Shown here in pieces: positions 22,437 to 33,490 of a stretch of DNA of 64,000 nt (within the stretch, counting starts at the first letter, position 1; each line of letters opens with the position of its first letter). The notes beneath the pieces were generated by a model. That model was not told the origin of the DNA. It did not search any database and was given only the letters and a program-made list of their open reading frames with translations. Origin of the DNA: Culex pipiens pallens (lineage: Eukaryota; Arthropoda; Insecta; Diptera; Culicidae); the NCBI RefSeq assembly GCF_016801865.2, contig NC_068939.1, positions 179,024,792-179,088,791 of the forward strand, in the 5' to 3' direction. The translations under genes were made by a program, and so were the position numbers.

Positions 22437-23127
22437 CCTTTATGCATTCTTTTCAAAATTTGTCACAATTTTCTATCAAACTTCCTACAATCGCACAAAT
22501 TTATGTCCAACATTGTTCCCTTCTCTCTGCTTTAACTGTTAAAACAAATCAGTTTTTTTTTTTCATAAAATTATTTTTATTAGGTCCTTTTCGGTACTGG
22601 GACCTGCTTAGGACCGAGTCGGCTTTTGTAATTACATTTGACTTAATAATTACAGAGGATCTTGTGTGTAAATGTTAGTGGGAGGGGAGCCGATTACCCG
22701 CGGCCTACTCGGGGTTAGTAGGGAAGGGATTGATGTTAAAGACAAGGCTTGGGAAGGGAACGGGGATTGTGTAGGGGTCTTGGTTGGCTCTGCTGGCCTT
22801 TGCGTTTTTTCCTCAGCCGCAACTCGGTAAAACAATTCAGTTGGAATGAGTACTATTTTAAAGCCAAGTTGGCTTTAAGCAATCACATAATTTAATATCT
22901 AATTATATCAGTGCTTTTACGTTTTGTATATTATATAAGAAATGGCTCAATCCTAAGTCTCTGGCTTAAATAATTTTCCAATTTCTGCTTCTCCAAATTT
23001 GTCGACTGCAAATCGTTAAAAAGGTTTGATTCCGCCTACGAAGGCTCTGACTTAGCAGCTCTGCTGAAATTATTTTTAATCTTGTGCAATGTTTAAAAAC
23101 AAATAATTAATTGAATAATTATGGATT
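22437..23127. other. Interior of element C, no gene
   Basis: Contains TTAGGTCCTTTTCGGTACTG near 22580, a phrase with the feel of a dispersed repeat, but no partner end was found. No coding frame supported. Confidence 0.35.
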
Positions 23128-23228
23128 TTTTTAAAAGGTCCTATAAACCAAATTTTCATTTTTTGCTTTTTGGGTTTTTGGGACACAAGGCGGTTCTAAA
23201 AACACCCTTTAAAAAAAAAAAAAAACTC
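23128..23228. mobile_element. Hairpin MITE, AGGTCCTATAAAC family, decayed copy 3
   Basis: TTTTTTTAAAAGGTCCTATA then AACCAAATTTTCATTTTTTG matches the left arm of the copy at 11513; GGCGGTTCTAAAAACACCC follows. The right arm is reduced to a run of A and ACTCTAG. Confidence 0.6.
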
Positions 23229-24351
23229 TAGAATTATTGAATTCCAACGATATAACTTAAGGTAAAACGGGAAAGCAGCGCCATATTGATACCACGACTA
23301 GCATTTTGGAAGCTCCTTTAAAGAAAACACCGTAACTTAAACATGTTCTGTCTGTTGCAGACGCTAAATAGGTCGATAGCGAGCAACCTGTCGAGTTCAG
23401 ACATTTATTTAAGTTGAACAAAAGTTGTCCAAGAACTGGCGTTCCGTCTAACCTTAAAGTAATATTTGTTAAAAAACCAACCCGGGTCCTTAGAGCGATC
23501 AAGCAGTTGGCCGCTAACTGATTGCCACCCACAAAGTGCCCTGAAAGTCATGAAAAAATATTCGCTTGAATTAAATGTTTTATTTACGTTCTCTGAAATG
23601 GATGACAGTTCAATACCTATCCTTCCACTTTCTCAGCCACAAATTACACATTTTTTAATGCAATAATACACATTCTTTCGTAAAATTCAACATTTTTGCG
23701 GTAAATTTCATCATTTTTTTAGGTAAATTTCATCATTATTTGAGGTAAATTTCATCATTTTCTGATGAAAATTCATCATTTTCTAAGGTAAAATTTATCA
23801 TTTTTTTTGCCACAATATCTGTCACCATTTCCTGATGAATATTACCATCATTTTTTTTTCTGTGTACGTGTTAAGTTTTCACGAAAAAACAAAATTTCTA
23901 CTGATTTATAGTACAAAGTACTGGATGTTATAGGCTCGTTTGAAAGAGCACACGATTTTCAACCAAACCGCATCAATAACTCAAAAGAGATGAAAATGCA
24001 TATGGGACATTTATGCGATCATGGGCAGTATACCCATTTTAATTATAATAAGCGATCGTGTTTGAATGATGCTGGATAATCTGGAGTGTTCCTTAAAATT
24101 TACTAAAACCAAGTACACCAACGAGTAGAGTAACTTTTTTGTGAACATTTCTGTTTATTTTCACTTTTACTAAAATTTATTCTATTCCAAGCAAGCATTT
24201 AAAAACAATATTACCCAAAAAATGTATTCTAATCAGAGAATGCATTGGGCCACGCCCATTTTCCTATTTTCAGCTTAGTTCTTTTTTTCTTCCAGTGCTC
24301 TTTTGGGTCTGCTTAGTGCTGCCAAAATTGATGAAATTATAAGCGGAAAAG

Positions 24352-24724
24352 TACACAGCAAAAAACCCGATGGTAAAATCGCATGCAAAAGCATGCACAT
24401 CACCTTCGTCAAAATAAACACTTAATATTACACACTGCATGTACAATTTTTCTACTCACAAAAAAAAAAGTTGCAACCGACGGGATTCAAACCCAGCACC
24501 AACAGTAAGGGCTGTCGCCTTAGCCTGCTCAGCCATCCGACCGATGAAGAATTGAAAGGATAAACGCATATATGAGCTTGACATTTCGGTCAAGTATGTT
24601 TCTCATACTGATGGGCACAAATTTCAGGGTGTAATATTACATAGAATTTCATAAAATAATGCAACATTTATTTTACACCCAGGCCTTTTACACGCAGCTG
24701 GATTACTACTTTATTTGCTGTGTA
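24352..24724. mobile_element. Element 'D', copy 2, with verified TA insertion site
   Basis: Ends TACACAGCAAAAAACC and TATTTGCTGTGTA are inverted, with TA at 24352-24353 and 24723-24724. In A copy 1 the matching place reads GAAAAGTAGTATTATAGAGA with a single TA, which is the empty site. The 373-bp element therefore moved as one unit. On its minus strand it carries a type II tRNA-like module followed by a ten-T run. The body also holds GTGTAATATTACAT, a word shared with the other CACAG elements. Confidence 0.85.
24472..24546 (-). repeat. tRNA-like module (Leu/Ser type) inside element D
   Basis: On the minus strand, GGATGGCTGAGCAGGCTAAG then GC resembles the A-box half of a tRNA-Leu or tRNA-Ser. 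CGACAG/CTGTTG forms an anticodon-like stem, and GGGTTTGAATCCC is a near-ideal B box. A run of ten T lies just downstream (24469-24460). The acceptor stem does not close and the loop is short, so it is not a working tRNA gene, but an internal pol III promoter is plausible. Confidence 0.6.
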
Positions 24725-24763
24725 GCATTTATAGAGAAAATTTCCTGGCATCACTGGCTCACC

Positions 24764-25890
24764 CAAGTAACATTTTTAAACCAACTAGCCACCACTTAGT
24801 TTTATTGAGGTTTTATGATAGCAGCTTGATTGCTTTATAGTTTTTTTTGGCATTCACCGCAACCAATAAGCAAGAGCTAATTAGTAGGTTCTAACAAGGT
24901 TTTATGCCTCGGACATAAAACCTTGTGACAATAAAAGCTAAATGGCTTTTAATAAGGTTTTATGAAAGTTTTAAGAGAGTCTTGAACACCCAATGGCAAT
25001 GTCATGCCAAACGGTTTTATCGCATGTTTTTTTTTTAAACCCAGGGTGTTTTAGCTGTCAAGTGCCATTAGGCATGCAAAAAGCTTACTTAAAACTATAA
25101 GCTCCTATAAAACCATTTAACGCGGCCAATTAGCAGTGCATAAATATGGCGCCAAACGCGTGTTCTGATTGAATTTGACCGACCACCATCTTGGTTGAAA
25201 AAATAGAAAACTGAAAAAATTTATTTAAATTTGATGAAAACACACATTTATGCTGAATTTCTGGTATGATTAATATAGCGATAGATGTTTTAAAATATTT
25301 TGAACATTTTTTTGAAAGAATTGCAATAAAATATTTTTAAACATTAAACACTATGATTACAAAATATTGATTTTTGATGAAGCGAGTTGAATTTTTGGCT
25401 CTATCTCCCCTACATTTATCAATAAAATTTCAACCGCAGCTGAATTTGAGCCATCAATTGCGAGAAATAAGCTTTCAAATTATTTGGATTACCTCTAATA
25501 TCTATTATTTATCATCGCCATTTTTGACAACCATCTCCATAATTTCATTTGGCAAGACGAAGACTTATTTTTGCCAAAATAAAACCTATTTGGCATAAGA
25601 CGTTTGAAGACGTATGAAATGTCATTTTTCCATAACTCCTGACTAGGTTTTAACAAAGGTTTTATCAAGGTTTTAAGGATGTTGTTAGGATTCAGTTGTA
25701 AAGCCTTGAACTCCTATGTAGGTTTTATAAATAGGCCGTAACAACCTTTTGCGGAGGTCCTTTTGGGTTTTAAGTGGGGTTTATCAAGGTTCTGGGGAGT
25801 TTGTTACGACTAAGGGGTTTTAATGTTAGTTTTGGCTAATAGGTTTTATTGCGGTTGTGACAGCTTTGATAAAGCCTGAAATGTTACTTG
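24764..25890. mobile_element. CAAGTAACATTT-ended element rich in AGGTTTTAT repeats
   Basis: CAAGTAACATTT at 24764 is mirrored by AAATGTTACTTG ending 25890. The 1127-bp body has more than a dozen imperfect copies of AAGGTTTTAT or its complement ATAAAACCTT, in both halves. No coding frame is recognised. Compared with A copy 1, about 190 bp of the host element is missing at this place, so insertion came with a deletion or the host copy differed. Confidence 0.6.
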
Positions 25891-25999
25891 AGAATGTTCA
25901 AAAGAACATGTTGCCGGTAGTTGGAAGCAATTTCATATCTTAAGCGTTGAAAACGTTAGGGCAACTGAAAAGATATTGATGGCGACTTTCGTTAGGCAG

Positions 26000-26625
26000 T
26001 TAACCCTCTACAACCTAACCCCGCCTTTAGACGGGCTTCCATCTTAAAAATCAACAAAAATCCATTTTTCAACCAATTATTGATCTTTAAAAAGGATTGG
26101 AAAGAAGAACTCTTAAAATTTCAGAATATTTATGGGTTGGAAGTTTCACTTGTTTTATGTGACTTTGCCAATGTTTTTAAAAATGTCATTTTTTTAGGGG
26201 TCAACTTTGGCAGTGTTTTTTACTAACATTTCCTATATTTCAGTAAAAAGAAGTATGCAGTAATTTTTGTAATGTCCCAGACTATGCCTCTACGCATTTT
26301 TTACAATTTAAATGATAATGGTGCCATTCTATAGCAGAAAATGTGAAAAAAAACAAGCAAAAAATTGAAAAAGTGACTGTAAAAACGTGAAAAAATCAGA
26401 TAGGCAAAATGTAATTATATTAGGTGGTAGAATAGGCCAAATACTACCGAAAACAAACATAAACTTAACAAGATAAATGCAAATTAAAATACTAAAAATA
26501 AAACAAGAAAAACATAAAACAAGAAAAGTTATCTTTTTCGTAAAACAAAAGTTGCTCAAAATGACCTCCTGAACACGGGAAAAATAAAAATCTTCGAAAA
26601 AAAAAATTGTGTAGTAGAGAGTTAA
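26000..26625. mobile_element. TTAA-flanked element 'E', copy 2 (complete, inside A)
   Basis: TTAA at 26000-26003 is followed by CCCTCTACAACCTAACCCCG, and the right end reads GTGTAGTAGAGAG before TTAA at 26622-26625. A copy 1 reads GTTAAGCAGATAACCTCTGA at the matching place, where copy 2 has TTAA on each side of the 618-bp insert. It is uninterrupted and noncoding. It shows that the ATTAAAATACTAAAAAT word duplicated in E copy 1 is normally single. Confidence 0.8.
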
Positions 26626-26879
26626 GCTCTCATCTTGCGTGTGAATGTGTGTGCCAACAAAATGATGAGAAATGGTATCGCAAAATAGAAATTATGAACA
26701 AAAGTGCATTAAATTTGGTATTTTTGGCCAGCAAGTGGCATACATTTGCGTGCTTACTCGAGGCGATGCTGTTGCTGGTAAGTTTATAGCCTAAATAGTA
26801 TTTTTGGAGTTTTAATCGAGCATCAAACTCTCCATATGACGAAGATAGGTGTTTGATTAGAAAGGGTAATTTTCCCCTT

Positions 26880-29429
26880 GTTTAACAAATTTTACCACTC
26901 GAGTTTATTTTTAAACCGCAAAAGTCATTATCTTCTTGACTCAGACAGGAACAGCTTCTTGTCTGAAACAATTTGCAGGTGTACTACTAATGCTCGGCAA
27001 AGTGTTCGATAATGCGAACATCAATACCTGGAATTTGTGCAATTTACGATCCATTAGCAAGATGTCCACCAATCGCAACACCAGAAGCGAAGGAGCAAGG
27101 TTGGCCGAAAGATCGCGCCAGACTGCTAGGAAGTAGATCATTTGTATTTTGCTGCCAGTTGTAGCATGATTGTGCAAAAACTTGCATAACACCAACCGAA
27201 TGAATGGTTGATCTGTCGAACCGATCTCGTCTCCTCTTCACTCCAGCCTATTTTGTCATTTCCATTGGCCCCAAGCCAGTCAGTTCGGGCTCATCTGCCA
27301 GCTGACTTCAACGCCAAAGACCGGGAGGTTTCAATTCAGTTGTCCATCTTGCCTGGTTCTTCGCGCCGGTAAGGTACGCGGCATTTACGAAGAAGATACC
27401 CCCCCGTTGAGCAAGACCATTGATCGATGGGTCCAAAATGCGGCCAGATTCATCCCCGTGACGACGGCGAGTGCCATTTGATCTGGTCGTGGCGGAAGGC
27501 ACGGTTCTTTCTTTGCTTTCACACCGCGAGCTAAAACAAACTCTAGTGGCACGCGATCTTATGCAAAATGTAATCGCCTATGCTTTTGGCAGCGATCGGT
27601 GGCATGCCGCCGCGTGCTAAAACGTGACCCTAATTGATCACACACCACGAACCGTGACTAAAGCGAGAAAGGACCCGCTATGGTGGTGTTGACTCGCGTT
27701 GGCCAGGTTGAGCAGCTTACCTTGGTTCAACAGTTAGGACAAAGCAACTGTTTTGCGTAATGCGGGATGTAGACAGACTAATGATCTAATCAAATCAGGC
27801 AAGGACCCTTTGGAACAGCTGGTGTACGCAAGCTACATAAAGATGAATCTCAAATCTCCACCAAGGAGTCATCGCTCTGCCGAGTACCTTTTCCGCGTTG
27901 TATAATTAATTGCAAAGCCTCAGTCGCAACATGAGAAAAAAAACAACAACATACAACTTCACACCAGAACTCTCCCCCTGAAAGGCTTCAACCCCCTTCG
28001 CGAAGCTTCTTGGCAGAGGCAAGCAGAAAAAGAAGAAGGGAAGACACTCGTAAGCAAATTGCAGCTCTCCGATGAGGCCAGCACTGAGGCTACAAATCGT
28101 TTCGATTTGTTGTGTGATGTGTGTAAGGCTGCCCGCGGTTGATGTCCGTGTTGGAAAATTTACCCCCCAAATTGCACGTTACATGATGTGAAATTAGACT
28201 CGAACACACCAACAAAAGTAGTCGACTCACGGTCAGAGAGACCCAAAAGGGTCTGAAATACCCCCATCGCACATCATGGGGGCAGGCTAATAGCTGCCAG
28301 AATGTTTTTTTTTTCGTAACCGCAAAGTGTCTAATCTGCATTGGCACTTTTATGCACTCTCAAGTCATCGTCGTGGCTCACGGCGAAAGATGATGATTCC
28401 CTCGCGTGGACAGATGGCATCACGTCTCACGATGCGCGGTGGCAATAAATAATCAATTTATGTGGCTTCTCCATTGCGAACAATTTAATCAATCATCAAC
28501 CAGTCCAACTCGAAACACACGGCTTGCAATATCTGCGTTGAGAGATAAAATGTTACGTATCACCATAGAATTAATCTATTAACCCTACGTGAGTAAAATT
28601 CCTCAAATTAACCATGTCATAATTTGAAGTTGCAACTCATTAACGCAACAGAGCCTAACACTGTCCCATGAGAATAACTCTTTCGGGCAATCCCATTCTA
28701 CTCTTACAGCAAACTGGACCTTAGAATGGCACTAGGGAGCGTCAAGTACGACATACCTACGTTCAATTGAACCCATCCGCTGGATGCAAATTACTTCTTT
28801 CCTTCCAGTCAGTCGTCACTACTGGAACTGAATGAAGAAAAAAAATCGAAAAAAAACACGAGTGTCCGTTTCTGTTCACATGTACGTACGCATGCCGCAC
28901 CGCAATGGAATCGTGCTGACCTTGCATAATTATCTGGCTCTTAAAACACAACTCACAAAACAGCATCGGTGTATCATAAAGCTTGTACTAACGATCTTTC
29001 GATGCAGACGAGGCGAACACAGTGAGGTGAAGCTTGAACCGAGTAATAGACGAAGCGATTGATCAAATTTGCCTAGGTTTTTGTTGGTGATCAAATTGCA
29101 ACCAACTGCTTGAAGGAAGACAAAAACTGAATCATGAGGCTATTTGTTAGTAAAAAAAAATGTTAGTTTATGTTGTAAAAATGGATTGAATGTCTCCTTC
29201 AATAAATGTTAACAAGTTGGTCAAGAAGGTAGTTCTCGGGAGAATGCTCAAAATGTCACATTTTACTCCAAAAATGTTTTTTTCTGATAGTTTGCGAACC
29301 AGACAGCATAATTACTCAAAGGTTATGAAGTTTTATATGAAACAGTTATGCAAGTAGGCACAGTAATATTGATTCCGATATCAATATATTTTTTTCGAAA
29401 ATAGTTTCTCAATTTCGTTTTACTTTTCT
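26880..29429. other. Intergenic, no gene seen
   Basis: Less AT-rich than the repeat blocks. Frames at 26941-27241 (minus) and 27308-27502 (minus) were read and show no known domain, no signal peptide and no splice partners. No inverted-repeat ends found. Confidence 0.45.
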
Positions 29430-31584
29430 CAAAAATCCGTATTTCAACCAAATTTGGGTTTTCTTAAAATTTGAGAAAATTTAAGGGTTGGGAGTTTGAC
29501 TTGTTTTATGTGACTTTGCTAATGTTTTTGAAAATGTCATTTTTTCTGGGGTCAACTTTTCTATATTTAATGAAAAAAAAAACAGTATGCTGCAGCGATG
29601 GAAGAATCATCTTCAAAAGAAAATCTTTAAACGTTCATAAAGAGAGAAAAAATCCGAAAGGAACATGGCTCTCATCCTCGCACACGAAAGATCGGTAAAA
29701 GAAATCTAAAAAAATCATCATCTTGATTATTCGTCGGAACATCTTTTTCACTACTAGACTTGCAAGTGTAACGTCACACGTCGAAAAATGACCTGTCACT
29801 TTTTGTTGATGGACAATGTTTGTAAACAAAGCGAAATTAACCATTTTAGGTGGTGCTGACAAAGGAAATTCACAAAAAATCATCAACAGATTGATTTTCT
29901 TGGAGAAGTTCGAGAGCGATTTTCTTTTGCGTGATTTGCCTCTTCTCCCTTTCGCGGATGAAGAAAGCTCGCAAGCGAAAATGATTTGTTTGCGATTATT
30001 CCATCCCTGGTAACGTCATGATTCGAATTCCCGGACGCTTCGAAATCCGGACACCTCATCTTGTTTTATCAATTATTTGAATATTATCGCGGGCGTCGAT
30101 AATTAGAGTTCACGCGCGCTGATATGACCGCAGAATAATGGCCGCATGACAGCCGCAGAACAAAATTTTCGGCTGTTGTCAAAGGTTGCCTTGATTTTTC
30201 AGCTGACTTTTTGGAAAATATTGAAAACAAATCAATTTGACAGCCAAATCAACACGGAATTTCAGTTCAACTTACAGATTTTTACACTGCGGTAGTTCGG
30301 CGTCTTTAACCACCTGTCAGTCGAAGCGAAGGAGAATCGTGATTTTATCTCGCAATAAGCAATATAAGTTCGCATTATAAATGTCAACACTGTGTTATTT
30401 TATGAATTCTAACATCAACTTTCATTTAAAGTTTGTTTGAACGCTGTAGTTAATGTCAAAACAATTAAATAAAATAAAATTCTAAGATTACCACAAATGC
30501 GAAACATTTCACGTGAAATATTTCATAGGCGTCCGAAGCACCGGGAAGGCAAAGCAGAAATTTATGGTTTTGATTTCCTTAAATTCAAGCAAATTTTTAT
30601 ATAAAATATCGATTGTTTTGATGTTAACAGCTTATTTGAGACCTAAAGAATGCCATTCACTAACATTTCAGTCCAAATTTGTGCGATTCATTAGCAAAAA
30701 CGAGTGTCCGGAATTCGAAGCAAAAGTGTCCGGATTTCGAATCAGCTTTTATCAGTGTCCGGGATTCGAAGCACAACAAGTCATTTTAATTTTCAAATTC
30801 TGATGAAAAATTGTTAGAGAAGACATATTTTGCATGCATTCTCCTAAAACTGACTGTTAATATTACATCCTGATGATATTTCTTCATTTCCAACTTATTA
30901 CATGATTTTTTGTCGGCTATAACGAAAATGATATGCTACTAAGTGTCCGGATTTCGAATCATGACGTTATGCAGTCATTTTTGTATTGTCCCCGACTATG
31001 CCTCTACGCATTTTTCACCATCTAAAAAATTTCGATGGTTTTGTTCGAACGCGAATCAGTTCAATACGGACCGTCGGATCGAGGTGCTCTTTGTTGCGTT
31101 GAGTTCATATGAGCCCAAGGATGGTTTATACGCTAACTAATTGCCACTTTGGCCACTCTGGAACCGATTTCGGAAAATCTGCAAATTGTATGGGAAAACT
31201 GCGTAAAATCAAATTTTGATCACAGGAGGCTGAATTAGCAAACAAGCAAGAAACGTCAGGAAACCAAAAATGGGCAGAACGAAGTTTGCCGGGTTAGGCT
31301 TGTTTTAAATAATAATGGTACCATTTTATAACAGAACTTTAAAAACAAGCAAAAAAAAAGTGGCTGTTAAATCATTAAAAAAATAAAAAGGCAAAAGCCA
31401 AATAATATCAAAAACAAACATAAACTTAACGAGAAAAATGCAAATTAAAATAGTAGAAATGAAACAAGAAAAACATACAACAAGAGAAGTGAAGTTTTTC
31501 GTAGAATACAATTTTCTCAAAACGACCTCCTGAACACGGAAAAAATTAAAATTCATCAAAAAAATTTGGGCGTTACAGGGTTAA
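29430..31584. mobile_element. TTAA-type element 'E', copy 3, decayed and split
   Basis: Recognisable pieces in order are 29430-29590 (GTTTGACTTGTTTTATGTGA), 30970-31016 (GACTATGCCTCTACGCATTT) and 31300-31584 (AACGACCTCCTGAACACGG and the end TTACAGGG before TTAA at 31581). The gaps hold other DNA, including the TA-flanked element 30011-30969, which lies immediately before the second piece. The left end is not recognisable. Confidence 0.6.
30011..30969. mobile_element. TA-flanked element with ACGTCATGATTCGAA ends and GTGTCCGG repeats
   Basis: TAACGTCATGATTCGAATTC at 30011 is mirrored by GGATTTCGAATCATGACGTT then A ending 30969. The terminal phrase GTGTCCGGATTTCGAA recurs inside at least three times (about 30705-30770), alternately as GTGTCCGGAATTCGAAGC and GTGTCCGGGATTCGAAGC. 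It is about 955 bp long, with no coding frame. Confidence 0.82.
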
Positions 31585-32590
31585 AAGGCAAAGTAGACAT
31601 TTCTTATTACCCTGAAAAAAACACAAACAGGTTACACTCTTCTAGTTTTACTTGTTTTCAATCAACCCTTTCTTTATTTCGACTTTTCACACAAAGTATT
31701 GAATCGTGCAAAATTAGCATGCAAATTTTCAAAATTTTATTTTGGATATGATTTAGATAACAGAAAATGGCATCCTTTGAGCTATGGCAATTACTCAACA
31801 TTCATTTAGCAGTGCTGCCAATTTAAAAAAAAACATATTTTTTGAAAAAAATGGTTTATTGGACATTTAAAAAAAAACTCCTAATATCGCCATTTTCCAG
31901 TTTTGTTTTTTTTAGATTGCAACGCTGCAAAAAATTTGACCAACTTGTGCCACAGCCCTAAAGATTTCATTTTTCACTATCTAAAACATTCCAACAATAT
32001 GATTTTTCAAAAAAGGTCATTTTGCGCAACTCATTTTTTTGTGTGTGAAATGTTTTTGTCTACAACATTGCTGAAGACACTCAATTAATCAGATAATCCG
32101 TTCTCAAGATACAGATTTTAAAATATTTTTAAAACTTTTGTGTAGCTGCCAAAACTGTATAAAAGACTTTTATGGACGATTTAATGATGGTCATAGAAAA
32201 GGCCAGCACAAAGTTGAATGTAAATTAAAAAAATACAAAAAAAATAATATAGAGAACTGACTCCTTGATAAACAACAGTACATTTTTAGAAAACTTTAGT
32301 TTGATGTTTTGTACTGCTGTGACACTAACAAATGCAAATTCTCAAAACCTTTTAACGATACGGAGAAAAATCACCGGAAAAATGGTTTCCCTTGACTGTT
32401 TCAAAAATCCATAAAACAACTTGTTTGAGACTAATTTGTAGATATAAAAACTACCTTAATAAAATTAAATCGCAAGAAAAAAAATAAATGAAAAAATGGA
32501 GGATTGGTAAAAAAAACTTATTATTAAAAAATAAAGATTTTATCAGCTGTCTTCAAAATTGACAATTTTTGGATACACTTTTGTAAAAAG
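31585..32590. other. Intergenic, no gene seen
   Basis: AT-rich noncoding sequence with long A and T runs. No repeat ends recognised. Confidence 0.45.
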
Positions 32591-33490
32591 TACCGTAAAC
32601 CGGGGTGACTTTGATAGGATTTCAATTTGTTTTTGGAATATTTTCCAACAGGTAAGGTTTTTCTTAAGATTATTATTTTTAAAACATGTGCTGGGGTAGG
32701 CCACACAAAGTCCATGCACTATTTTGGAAAAAAAGTTTTTTTAATAGTGTTTAGAAAAATAGTTACGTTAAAAATTCTTAGCTTAAATTCCGGGGTGACT
32801 TTGATAGTCATAGTTTTTCTTGTTAAAATCATATTTAAGATGTTCAAACTTTATTTGTACGTTAAATGTACCATCACTAAAGTAGCTGATATAGTTTTAA
32901 AGAAAAAAATCAATGTTTATATTTAGTTAACTAAGTTTATAAGCTTTTTAACAAAATACATTTAAATTTTAGGTAAAATTGTTAAAAAGTCGTAATTTTG
33001 CCTGATTTTTTTTTTAAACTCGTTTTGTGTAAAAAATTATCGATTTATATTGCATTTTATACTGAATTCGAAGCACGAATCACAAGTTTTCACATTTTAC
33101 ATGAAATTTGTTCAACTGAAATTGCCTATAAATATGGAGATTTTTTTAAATTGTGTTTCAAAAACACATATATTCAATATTTATAAACTTATTTAACCTT
33201 ATCCTAGTGGAAAATTGTCCAATGAATCCGAAAATGCATTCCGTTTAACGATTCAAAATCATGTCCATTGAGAAAATCATGACACTTTGAGAAGTTTAAA
33301 ATAATGGCCTTTCATCAACATTTTCTTAACTATAGTTAACTAACTTTTTAAACTTTTCAAAATTTTATGAAAAGCTCTTCTTTTCCTACCACGATCAGTA
33401 TGATTCTAAACCATTCCGTACGTATTTAAATTGTACTCTTCATTTTGCGGAAAAATCTCGAACCTATCAAAGTCACCCCGTTTTACGGTA
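32591..33490. mobile_element. TA-flanked 900-bp element with CCGTAAACCGGGGTGACTTT ends
   Basis: TACCGTAAACCGGGGTGACT then TTGATAGG at the left, and CCTATCAAAGTCACCCCGTT then TTACGGTA at the right, with TA at each edge. CCGGGGTGACTTTGATAGT recurs internally near 32791. The 241-bp element at 5056-5295 has the same ends but a different body, so the two are end-related members of one family. Confidence 0.85.

Larger units (their letters stand above)
20005..23866. mobile_element. Possible large CACAG-ended element inside C
   Basis: TACACAGCAAAAAATAATGT at 20005 and ATCATTTTTTTTTCTGTGTA ending at 23866 are inverted and TA-flanked, like the short CACAG elements at 52799 and 53142. Both flanks contain repeated words of the type GTAAATTTCATCATT. 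They may be the two halves of one element later filled by other DNA, or two unrelated copies. Confidence 0.4.
19924..24028. mobile_element. Element 'C', 4.1 kb, CTGCCCATGTTCGCATAAAT ends
   Basis: CTGCCCATGTTCGCATAAAT then GTCCCATATGCA at the left is mirrored by TGCATATGGGACATTTATGC then GATCATGGGCAG at the right: 32 bp with one mismatch. It sits within GGGGAAATA/TACCC of element A, flanked by TATA on each side. No transposase frame is visible, and the interior holds a minisatellite, a D copy, a long palindrome and other repeats. It is probably a nonautonomous element that has itself collected insertions. Confidence 0.75.
19911..26879. mobile_element. TA-flanked element 'A', copy 2, enlarged by nested insertions
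   Basis: The left end TAGGGGAAATATA is at 19911-19923 and the right end GGGTAATTTTCCCC finishes near 26878. Sequence homologous to the 934-bp copy 1 is present at 24031-24351, 24725-24760, 25893-25999 and 26626-26879. The rest consists of insertions: element C (19924-24028), element D (24352-24724), a CAAGTAACATTT element (24764-25890, with about 190 bp of A missing there) and element E (26000-26625). Pre-insertion sites for D and E can be read in copy 1. Confidence 0.82.

Noticed and set aside
22166..22456. Arg/Ile-rich frame of 96 codons
   Set aside because: It lies wholly in the 281-bp palindrome and is mirrored on the other strand.
26941..27502. Minus frames that briefly suggested a gene remnant
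   Set aside because: No motif, no splice continuation and no similarity to the GMC gene or other genes in the window.
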